Of a stretch of 5,938 bases of DNA, positions 1 through 4,853 are shown in pieces. Every line of letters begins with the position of its first letter. Within the stretch, counting starts at the first letter, position 1. The notes under the pieces were generated by a model that saw nothing but the letters and a program-made list of their open reading frames with translations, made no database searches and had not been told where the DNA came from. A program made the position numbers and the translations under genes. Source of the stretch: Anaerolineae bacterium (GTDB lineage Bacteria > Chloroflexota > Anaerolineae > 4572-78 > J111); contig JAGRBY010000457.1 in the NCBI GenBank assembly GCA_020433835.1, forward strand, positions 1-5,938, read 5' to 3'.

Positions 1-981
1 TCTTGAGCATATAGGAACTAACTGTCGAATCTGCTGTAAAGTTGCTTGTGCTATCGCTTCGGAAGATTGGGCCTTAAGAACAGCTCTATCAATTTCATGC
101 AATATCTGCAATCGTTCAATATATTGGTATCTATCCTTTTCAACACGTTTGCGTTGGCTGATATCCCGAATAATAATTAATACTTCATCATTATCAATTG
201 CTGAGGTGCGAGCTTCATAATCGTAAATAACGTCTTGAGTGACCATTTGATACTCAAAACGTTGTATATCTCCGGTGGTTAGCGTTTGTTCTATTGCTTG
301 TAATGTTTGTTGGGCGACGGAACTAGGCATCACGTCGATGATGGATTTTCCGATAAGTTCGGATGGATCAGCGGGCAAATTCACTTCTTCTGAGAGTTTG
401 AAATCTAAAAAAGTGCCGTCTTTGTTTACACACAAAATCAAATCAGGAATAGCATTCAAAATTTGTAGCTGTTGAGTTCGATATTTGATGGGGTCTTTTA
501 CTTGTTGTAACTGGATAGTGAGATCTCTATTTTTGTGGTTAGAATAGTTTTGTGAATAGATGATTCCTTCATGAACTCGGTGTCTTGACTGTTCATATAG
601 AAGTTCTTGTTCTAATTTAACTTGTCTCGTAATGTCGGTGAATGTGCATAGAAGAGATTGTTCTGTACCCTCGCAAGCCTTAATCACAACGGTAAAGTAA
701 TGATCAATGCCATCAGATGATTTTCGTTGAATAGTCTCTGGCTCTAAGTAATCAGAAGAAAATTTACATAATCGGCTCAGCTTTTCTTCATACTTTAAAA
801 ATTCCGGAAAAAGTTTGAGAAGATACAAACCTTCTAGCGCTTTTTTCTTATTTTTGCCATCGTAATCAAAGGGCAAATTTCCAGTTAATACAATTAAGTT
901 CTTATCGAGAAGTAAGTACCCAATATTTTGTGTGCGAAGCACTTGTGTATATATATGTAATATATTATTGGGCTTGCCCAT
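1..981 (-). CDS. PAS/GAF sensor protein, N-terminal part (runs off left edge)
   Basis: The minus strand is open from an ATG at 981 to base 1, giving 327 residues with no stop. The N-terminal 120 residues look like a PAS-type sensor module ending in a PAC-like FTDITRQVKLEQE. Residues about 120-170 are a charged, Gln-rich linker, probably helical. A second PAS domain spans about 172-284 (PDLILCVNKDGTFLDF near its start, RDISQRKRVE at its end). From about residue 287 the sequence resembles the opening of a GAF domain (LQILHEIDRAVLKAQSSEAI). There is no signal peptide or membrane segment, so it is cytosolic. The output domain lies outside the window; a histidine kinase or GGDEF module would be usual. 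Two adjacent ATGs exist (984 and 981). The second is chosen because GGAG at 987-990 then has 5-nt spacing rather than 2. Codon use is AT-rich (TTA, ATA, CAA), unlike the genes on the right. The ligand is unknown. Confidence 0.85.
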   Translation of the reverse strand, partial: MGKPNNILHIYTQVLRTQNIGYLLLDKNLIVLTGNLPFDYDGKNKKKALEGLYLLKLFPEFLKYEEKLSRLCKFSSDYLEPETIQRKSSDGIDHYFTVVIKACEGTEQSLLCTFTDITRQVKLEQELLYEQSRHRVHEGIIYSQNYSNHKNRDLTIQLQQVKDPIKYRTQQLQILNAIPDLILCVNKDGTFLDFKLSEEVNLPADPSELIGKSIIDVMPSSVAQQTLQAIEQTLTTGDIQRFEYQMVTQDVIYDYEARTSAIDNDEVLIIIRDISQRKRVEKDRYQYIERLQILHEIDRAVLKAQSSEAIAQATLQQIRQLVPICSR

Positions 982-1032
982 CATATCTCCGAATGTGAAA
1001 CGTCGAGGCTCAGTGTATAAGCATCTCAGGTA

Positions 1033-1048
1033 ACAAGATATGTCTTGT
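1033..1048. promoter_or_regulatory. 16-bp palindrome upstream of the sensor gene, possible operator
   Basis: ACAAGA-TATG-TCTTGT is a perfect 6-bp inverted repeat around a 4-bp centre, about 50 bases upstream of the sensor start codon. I could not find a convincing -35/-10 pair beside it. Its role as an operator is only a suggestion from symmetry and position. Confidence 0.3.
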
Positions 1049-1121
1049 CTGCCTCAATCTATCTTAACTTATTCTTCCGTTGGTTTAAATTTGTTATGTG
1101 TGCAGATTGCGTTGAGAATCT

Positions 1122-1154
1122 AAAAATCCTGCCAATAAATCTGTTTGGCAGGAT
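1122..1154 (-). terminator. Rho-independent terminator, leftward
   Basis: A perfect 10-bp stem (1126-1135 with 1145-1154, ATCCTGCCAA against TTGGCAGGAT) encloses a 9-nt loop. Read on the minus strand it is followed at once by TTTT (1125-1122), so it has polarity only in the leftward direction. It lies downstream of the CxxC protein gene (ends 1432) and upstream of the sensor gene. It most likely ends leftward transcripts from the hcp/CxxC side and insulates the sensor gene. Confidence 0.75.
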
Positions 1155-1188
1155 ACGGATAATGAATTACAAACGCTTTTAATGATTT

Positions 1189-1219
1189 TTGATACAGTGT
1201 AGAAGTTAAAAGGTATAAA
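1189..1219 (+). promoter_or_regulatory. Possible sigma-70-type promoter, rightward
   Basis: TTGATA (1189-1194) and TATAAA (1214-1219) each match the consensus at five of six positions, but the spacer is 19 bp, which is long. A start would fall near 1226, the first bases of the hairpin at 1221-1277. It would drive the 22-codon ORF at 1293, or a small RNA antisense to the CxxC gene's 3' UTR. In an AT-rich stretch such matches also arise by chance. Confidence 0.35.
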
Positions 1220-1220
1220 A

Positions 1221-1277
1221 TGCGATAGGGCGCTGGAGTTAACAATTAAAAATTGTTTATTCCAAACGCCCTATGCA
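1221..1277. repeat. 57-nt imperfect hairpin (large inverted repeat)
   Basis: Pairing runs almost end to end: TGC/GCA (1221-1223 with 1275-1277), a bulged G at 1224, ATAGGGCG with CGCCCTAT (1225-1232 with 1267-1274), TGGA with TCCA (1234-1237 with 1261-1264), a G-U and a T-A pair with one T-T mismatch, then AACAATT with AATTGTT (1241-1247 with 1251-1257) closed by an AAA loop. On the plus strand it would sit at the 5' end of a transcript from the promoter at 1189-1219, just before the Shine-Dalgarno sequence at 1281. On the minus strand it is followed by ATTTTAT, so it could be a second, weaker leftward terminator. A miniature mobile element end is another possibility. No target duplication is evident. 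Confidence 0.65.
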
Positions 1278-1292
1278 CAAAGGAGATATACA

Positions 1293-1361
1293 ATGCCCGC
1301 AACCTCAACTTACCTCTATTTTACTCCATTACGTAGCGGGTTTATATGTAAAAAGCCTTAA
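1293..1361 (+). CDS. Possible 22-residue peptide with strong RBS
   Basis: An ATG at 1293 is preceded by AAGGAG (1280-1285) at 7-nt spacing, one of the best ribosome binding sites in the window. The frame runs 22 codons to TAA at 1359-1361. The peptide starts MPATSTYLYF and ends in FICKKP. It has aromatic residues, one Cys and a basic end, and matches no family I recognise. Immediately after the stop the same frame continues for ten sense codons (VIVGFRGEEL) to a second TAA, so it could be a decayed gene rather than a native peptide. It follows the 57-nt hairpin and a possible promoter, and converges on the CxxC gene. It may be a regulatory leader peptide, a small membrane-active peptide or a chance ORF. 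Confidence 0.3.
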   Translation: MPATSTYLYFTPLRSGFICKKP

Positions 1362-1431
1362 GTTATCGTTGGATTTCGTGGAGAAGAGTTGTAAAACTGT
1401 TGGTTTACCGAACTGATCTAAAAAGTATTGT

Positions 1432-1635
1432 TTACATCTCCGATTGGGTTGTTTGTGCCTGTTCACGAGCGGCATTTAACTTGTCCATCAGCTCTTCTGT
1501 TTGGTGAATAATAACCGGCATACATTGCGAACAGATCCACGTTTCGTAACCTGCAAATCGTATTCGAACCATCGGCACAGTTTCCTCAGAATTTCCACAG
1601 TTAAAACAAGTCAATGATTGGGTAGAGTTACTCAT
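1432..1635 (-). CDS. Small CxxC/CxxC zinc-ribbon-like protein
   Basis: This is a 67-residue protein. The start is set at ATG 1635 because AAGGAG (1642-1647) lies 6 nt upstream; the in-frame ATG at 1650 has no such site and the Shine-Dalgarno falls inside that extension. It carries CFNC at residues 10-13 and CSQC at 35-38, followed by His44. A short beta-like stretch (MVRIRFAGYETWIC) lies between the pairs, and a charged helical tail (about 45-60) ends in Gln/Thr-rich residues. The layout is that of a one-metal zinc ribbon; iron binding as in rubredoxin is less likely because the usual CPxCG knuckles are absent. No signal peptide. It lies 100 bases downstream of hcp on the same strand and may be co-transcribed, though a strong hairpin separates them. 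Function unknown; an accessory role with hcp is inferred from position alone. Confidence 0.8.
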   Translation of the reverse strand: MSNSTQSLTCFNCGNSEETVPMVRIRFAGYETWICSQCMPVIIHQTEELMDKLNAAREQAQTTQSEM

Positions 1636-1674
1636 TTTTTTCTCCTTCATAAATTGGTTGGCAAACTTTAAATA

Positions 1675-1689
1675 TAGAGACGGTCTCTA
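1675..1689. repeat. 15-bp perfect palindrome between hcp and the CxxC gene
   Basis: TAGAGAC-G-GTCTCTA is a perfect inverted repeat. Its right arm (1685-1689) is shared with the left arm of the larger hairpin at 1685-1716, so in RNA the two foldings exclude each other. It may be a DNA operator for the downstream CxxC gene or an alternative RNA stem. Neither is proven. Confidence 0.45.
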
Positions 1690-1716
1690 AGCTCCTCCTT
1701 GAGCAGGAGCTTAGAG
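1685..1716 (-). terminator. 12-bp hairpin in the hcp 3' region (terminator or processing stem)
   Basis: A perfect 12-bp stem (1685-1696 with 1705-1716, CTCTAAGCTCCT against AGGAGCTTAGAG) encloses an 8-nt loop and begins 19 bases beyond the hcp stop codon. There is no run of T after the stem on either strand. It is therefore not a textbook intrinsic terminator; it may terminate partially, protect the hcp mRNA 3' end or mark an RNase processing point between hcp and the CxxC gene. Confidence 0.55.
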
Positions 1717-1735
1717 GCTTTAGTATAACCGATTT

Positions 1736-3394
1736 TTAATTGAGAAATGCTTGCAAATCTTCTTCCACTGTGGTGATGGGCGCGAGACCAAACTTCTCTA
1801 CCAGCACTTGCAGCACATTAGATGAAACAAACGCAGGCAGCGACGGGCCTAAACGGATATTCTTGATATCCAAATAAAGTAATGACAACAAGATGGCGAC
1901 CGCTTTTTGCTCGTACCACGATACAATCAATGAAAGAGGTAGATCATTCACGCCGCATTCGAAGGCGTTGGCCAGGGCCGAGGCAATCTTAATCGCGGAG
2001 TAGGCATCGTTGCATTGACCGATGTCAAGCAAACGCGGAATGCCTCCAATATCCCCAAACTCCAGCTTGTTGAAGCGATATTTGCCGCAAGCCAGAGTGA
2101 GAATAACGCAATCATCGGGTACGGTTTGAGCCATCTCCGTAAAATAGTTTCGTCCGCTTCTGGCCCCGTCACAGCCGCCGATCAAGAAAAAATGTTTGAT
2201 CGCCCCTTGTTTGACGCCGTCGATTACCTTATCCGCCACGCTTAAGACGGCATTGTGGCCGAAACCAACCATAATCGTATGCTCCGGCTCAGACTCTGCA
2301 AAGCCGGGTTGAGCCAAGGCCGCCTCGATTACGGCCGAAAAGTCTTTATCGGCAATATGTTCGACATCGGGCCAGGCCACCAGGCCGGTGGTAAAGAGGC
2401 GATCCTTGTAGCTCTCAGCCGGCTCTTGAATACAGTTGGTCGTCATCAAAATGGCTCCCGGAAAAGCATCGAACTCCGCTTTCTGCTTTTGCCAGGCACC
2501 GCCGTAGTTCCCAACCAGATGCGGATACTTATGGAGGCCGGGATAGCCGTGCGCCGGCAGCATCTCCCCGTGGGTGTAGATGTTGATGCCTTTGCCCTCC
2601 GTCTGTTTCAGCAGCAGTTCCAAATCCTTCAAATCATGACCCGAGACCAGGATGGCTTTCCCTGCCACCGGCGTCACGCGGACCGCGGTCGGCTGCGGAT
2701 GCCCGTACGTTTCGGTATGAGCCTGGTCGAGCAGCTCCATCGTCTTTAAATTGACCTCGCCACACTCCAGACAAAGCGCGATTAACGTATCGATGTCTTG
2801 CTCGTTCATCGCCAGCGCATTGAGACCTTTATAGAAGAAATCATACAGCGCTTGATTATCGTAGCCTTGTACGTGGGCGTGATGCGCGTACGCTGCCGCC
2901 CCCTTGATGCCAAAAAGCAGCAGATCTTGCAGAGCGGTCGCATCATCATTCAGCAGATCGATGCGCTCGGCTACGGGCGCGATTGACTTCGCTTGAGCGA
3001 CCTGCCCTTCTAACGTCTCGGCCAACGCGCTGATGGCCGATACTGCGACTGTTTCCGGGGCGCGATTGTTGTCCGCGCAGGCCTGCGCATACAACTGTTT
3101 GGCCCTGGCTCTAGCCGCAATCGTCGCTTGCGCGATTTCGGCCACACGGGCGGGATCAAAATTGACGTTGGTGACAGTCGTAAACAGAGCCTCCAACATA
3201 ATCAAATTGAGTTCATCATCCTGCACGCCCAACGCCCCCGCCCGGTAGGCGTATCGAGCCAAATCCTTGACCAGATCAACAACCAGGTCCTGTAACAGAG
3301 CCGTTTCGGCATCTTTGCCGCAAACCCCCTTGTCGGTACAACCGTAGGGGCGATAGGTTTGTTCACACTGATAACAAAACATCATTCCTTCCAT
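1736..3394 (-). CDS. hcp: Hybrid-cluster protein Hcp, class I (hydroxylamine/NO reductase family)
   Basis: This is a 552-residue cytosolic iron-sulfur protein, full length for class I Hcp. The N-terminal motif C7-x2-C10-x8-C19-x5-C25 is the class I signature for a [4Fe-4S] cluster. All hybrid-cluster ligands known from Desulfovibrio Hcp are present in order: His253 (SGHDL), Glu277 (THGEM), Cys321 (TTNC), Cys408 (GGCDG, the persulfide cysteine in the family), Cys436 (LACGK), Cys461 (IGQCND) and Glu495, with Lys497 in WYEQK. The family reduces hydroxylamine in vitro and is linked to NO reduction and nitrosative stress. No Hcr-type reductase is visible, as is common for class I. Start 3394 is preferred because GGGAG (3402-3406) has 7-nt spacing; an ATG at 3448 lies upstream of the predicted transcription start. 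ATGs at 3385 and 3382 are alternatives. Expression is probably controlled by the divergent Crp/Fnr regulator through the site at 3472-3485. Confidence 0.97.
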   Translation of the reverse strand: MEGMMFCYQCEQTYRPYGCTDKGVCGKDAETALLQDLVVDLVKDLARYAYRAGALGVQDDELNLIMLEALFTTVTNVNFDPARVAEIAQATIAARARAKQLYAQACADNNRAPETVAVSAISALAETLEGQVAQAKSIAPVAERIDLLNDDATALQDLLLFGIKGAAAYAHHAHVQGYDNQALYDFFYKGLNALAMNEQDIDTLIALCLECGEVNLKTMELLDQAHTETYGHPQPTAVRVTPVAGKAILVSGHDLKDLELLLKQTEGKGINIYTHGEMLPAHGYPGLHKYPHLVGNYGGAWQKQKAEFDAFPGAILMTTNCIQEPAESYKDRLFTTGLVAWPDVEHIADKDFSAVIEAALAQPGFAESEPEHTIMVGFGHNAVLSVADKVIDGVKQGAIKHFFLIGGCDGARSGRNYFTEMAQTVPDDCVILTLACGKYRFNKLEFGDIGGIPRLLDIGQCNDAYSAIKIASALANAFECGVNDLPLSLIVSWYEQKAVAILLSLLYLDIKNIRLGPSLPAFVSSNVLQVLVEKFGLAPITTVEEDLQAFLN

Positions 3395-3443
3395 GCGAAT
3401 TCTCCCAGAGATTTTTTGATGTACACAATAAATAATTGGGTTC

Positions 3444-3449
3444 ATCATA
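3444..3449 (-). promoter_or_regulatory. Predicted -10 box of hcp promoter
   Basis: TATGAT on the minus strand matches the sigma-70 -10 consensus at five of six positions. It predicts a start at about 3437 and a 42-nt leader before the hcp ATG. No good -35 box is present; that region is occupied by the GTGA-N6-TCAC operator, as expected for a promoter that depends on an activator. Confidence 0.55.
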
Positions 3450-3471
3450 ACGGTTCTTCGTTCTCAAGTCC

Positions 3472-3485
3472 GTGACTTTGATCAC
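3472..3485. promoter_or_regulatory. CRP/HcpR-type operator, GTGA-N6-TCAC
   Basis: GTGA (3472-3475) and TCAC (3482-3485) form a perfect inverted repeat with the 6-bp spacing typical of CRP and of many HcpR sites (TTGTGA-N6-TCACAA). The outer bases are not conserved (C on both sides). Its centre is 41.5 bp from the start predicted by the hcp -10 box, the class II activator position, and 52.5 bp from the start predicted for the regulator gene. The regulator's recognition helix has the CRP-type residues expected to read GTGA. Confidence 0.65.
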
Positions 3486-3495
3486 CATGAGCGGT

Positions 3496-3524
3496 TTGAC
3501 ATGAACAGGCCGCGGTAAGATAAT
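3496..3524 (+). promoter_or_regulatory. Sigma-70-type promoter of the Crp/Fnr regulator operon
   Basis: TTGACA (3496-3501, perfect -35) and GATAAT (3519-3524, five of six) are separated by the ideal 17 bp. The predicted start is near 3531, giving a leader of about 140 nt. The promoter sits just beside the operator at 3472-3485 and looks strong enough not to need activation, so any effect of the regulator on its own gene could be mild. Confidence 0.75.
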
Positions 3525-3591
3525 GAGGCCGCTTGCCAATAATGAATACCATCGCGATTGACCCTTGTAGAATTGCCGAAACCCGCTGCCC

Positions 3592-3628
3592 CCTGTTCAC
3601 CCTGTTTTCTTGTCTTCCGGTGAGCAGG
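3592..3628 (+). other. Leader hairpin in the regulator mRNA
   Basis: CCTGTTCACC (3592-3601) can pair with GGTGAGCAGG (3619-3628), ten pairs with one G-U, around a 17-nt pyrimidine-rich loop. It lies in the 5' leader, 33 bases before the AAAGGAGG ribosome binding site. It encloses the TTG at 3610, the alternative upstream start. No T run follows. Confidence 0.45.
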
Positions 3629-3672
3629 TACATGCGTTGTCGAAGGCGACAGAGGCGAGCAAAGGAGGCGTT

Positions 3673-4359
3673 GTGAGCCAAACCCCGTTCTTCGACTTCG
3701 AGCGGTCGAAGGCTTTCATTAGAAGCGTACCCTATTTCCACACATTGGACGACGCCGCGCTGCGCGATGTCGCTGCCGAATGCATCGAGCGCCGCTACCG
3801 GGCCGGCGAGATCATTTTTCTCGAAGGTGAGACCAACGCCGGGCTGCACCTGGTTGTGGACGGTTCTTGCCAGGTTTACCGCCTGTCGGCAGAGGGGCGC
3901 GAGCATGTGATCTCCGCGCTTGGCCCCGGCGACTGGTGCAACGAGGTGCCGGTCGTCGATGGCGGCCCCAACCCGGCTAATTTGGCGGCGGTGGACGACG
4001 CCACGCTTTGGGTTATCTCCTCGGCGGCGTTGGAACGCTTGCGCCGCCAACAGCCCATTCTAAACGATATGATCATCAAAATTTTGGCGACCCGCTGCCG
4101 GCATCTTCTGCAGCGAGTCTACAATCTGTCGTTTTTGTCGGTCACGGGCCGGCTGGCGGCTTTCTTGCTGGAGCACGCAGACGACAGCCACCGCTTGAGC
4201 CGCCGCGTCTGGACCCAAGATCGCATCGCTGCCCATTTGGGTACGGTGCGCGAAACCGTCACCCGCGCCTTTAAGGAATTGCAGCAGGCCGGCTTCATTG
4301 CGGTTACCCGCCATCGCATCGACATTGTTGACTGGGAAGGATTGAAAAACCTTGGTTAA
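3673..4359 (+). CDS. Crp/Fnr-family transcriptional regulator (HcpR/DNR-like)
   Basis: This is a 228-residue protein of normal length for the family. The GTG at 3673 is chosen because AAAGGAGG (3661-3668) lies 4 nt upstream; an upstream in-frame TTG at 3610 has no ribosome binding site and falls in a leader hairpin. Residues about 18-125 form a cyclic-nucleotide-binding-like beta barrel (RAGEIIFLEGE, LVVDGSCQVYR, LGPGDWCNEVPV). About 128-157 is the dimerisation helix, and 180-209 the winged HTH (WTQDRIAAHLGTVRETVTRAFKEL in part). The recognition helix has R193, E194 and R198 in the R-E-x-x-x-R order of CRP, predicting a GTGA half-site. The N-terminal cysteine set of FNR is missing; cysteines at 37, 66, 89 and 142 are scattered. 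Divergent from hcp, it is probably its activator and senses NO or redox state, perhaps through heme as in DNR/HcpR. The signal is not shown by the sequence. Co-transcription with the two membrane genes is likely. Confidence 0.93.
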   Translation: MSQTPFFDFERSKAFIRSVPYFHTLDDAALRDVAAECIERRYRAGEIIFLEGETNAGLHLVVDGSCQVYRLSAEGREHVISALGPGDWCNEVPVVDGGPNPANLAAVDDATLWVISSAALERLRRQQPILNDMIIKILATRCRHLLQRVYNLSFLSVTGRLAAFLLEHADDSHRLSRRVWTQDRIAAHLGTVRETVTRAFKELQQAGFIAVTRHRIDIVDWEGLKNLG

Positions 4360-4374
4360 ATTCTCTGCTCTCAC

Positions 4375-4399
4375 GCTGAAGTCGATTACGAACTTCAGC
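4375..4399 (+). other. Hairpin between regulator and membrane genes
   Basis: GCTGAAGT (4375-4382) pairs perfectly with ACTTCAGC (4392-4399) around a 9-nt loop, 15 bases after the regulator stop codon. No T run follows, so it is probably an intra-operon stem that may modulate read-through or stability rather than a full terminator. No new promoter is evident in the 72-base gap. Confidence 0.4.
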
Positions 4400-4431
4400 C
4401 CATCCACCGCGCCCGCACCCGGAGGCCCGCC

Positions 4432-4851
4432 GTGCCGCCCCTAACCCGTTGGTTCATAAAGTCGGCCTTTGTGGCGCTGATTGCGTCGCTGTTGATCCGG
4501 GCGGCGATGGCGGTGCTGCCGATGATGGGCCATCCGCTGGTGGCGACGGCTTTGTCGCCGGTTTTTCTGCACCTATTCGTATGGGGCTGGGTGACACAGA
4601 TGATCTTTGGCGTGGTTTACTGGATGTTCCCCAACTACACGCCGCAACAGAAGTATGGCAACGAAGGGCTGTGGCAGGCGACCTTCTGGCTGTTCACCAT
4701 CGGCTTGGGGCTGCGGGTGGTGGGCGAGCCGCTAGCCGTGCTGCGACCCGAGGCGCTGTGGGGTTGGTTGACCGCGCTGTCGGCGCTGTTGCAGTGGTTG
4801 GCGGCGCTTATCTTTGTGGGCAACACCTGGGGCCGAGTCAAGGGGCGCTGA
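4432..4851 (+). CDS. 4-TM membrane protein, heme-copper-oxidase-subunit-I-like module (paralog A)
   Basis: This is a 139-residue integral membrane protein with four predicted helices at about 8-31, 46-67, 79-97 and 110-130. It starts at GTG 4432 with GGAGG (4421-4425) 6 nt upstream. The second helix carries P43, H47, G52-W53, Q56, G60, W64 and F66-P67 (HLFVWGW, GVVYWMFP). This resembles helix II of heme-copper oxidase/NO reductase subunit I, where a His ligates heme. The other catalytic helices of that family are missing, so this is at most a partial module. It ends in the basic WGRVKGR. It lies 72 bases after the regulator and 2 bases before its paralog, so the three probably form one operon. 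No biochemical role is established; a part in NO or redox stress, or in electron supply to cytosolic Hcp, is inferred from context. The similarity to subunit I is from memory of motifs, not a search. Confidence 0.85.
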   Translation: MPPLTRWFIKSAFVALIASLLIRAAMAVLPMMGHPLVATALSPVFLHLFVWGWVTQMIFGVVYWMFPNYTPQQKYGNEGLWQATFWLFTIGLGLRVVGEPLAVLRPEALWGWLTALSALLQWLAALIFVGNTWGRVKGR

Positions 4852-4853
4852 CG

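Noticed and set aside
275..475. 66-codon plus-strand ORF in the sensor region
   Set aside because: It is antisense to the second PAS domain, has no family motif and no good ribosome binding site.
1722..1727. TATACT on the minus strand as a separate promoter for the CxxC gene
   Set aside because: No acceptable -35 box lies 15-19 bp upstream, and the site falls just past the hcp stop codon in AT-rich DNA where such hexamers are common.
2255..2749. 164-codon plus-strand ORF inside hcp
   Set aside because: It is antisense to the conserved centre of hcp, which has all expected cluster ligands. The translation has no recognisable motif.
3416..3428. TTGATGTACACAA as an FNR/DNR box in the hcp leader
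   Set aside because: Only the outer three bases are symmetric, the centre is offset by one base, and it would lie downstream of the predicted transcription start. The regulator's helix predicts GTGA, not TTGAT.
3479..3492. TTGAT-N4-ATGAG as an FNR/DNR box
   Set aside because: The right half matches ATCAA at only three of five positions, and it overlaps the better GTGA-N6-TCAC site.
3445..4050. 201-codon minus-strand ORF across the divergent promoter region and the regulator gene
   Set aside because: It is a shadow of the GC-rich regulator gene: Arg/Gln/Ala-rich, without family motifs, and it would overwrite the operator and both promoters. The plus-strand frame has clear Crp/Fnr domains.
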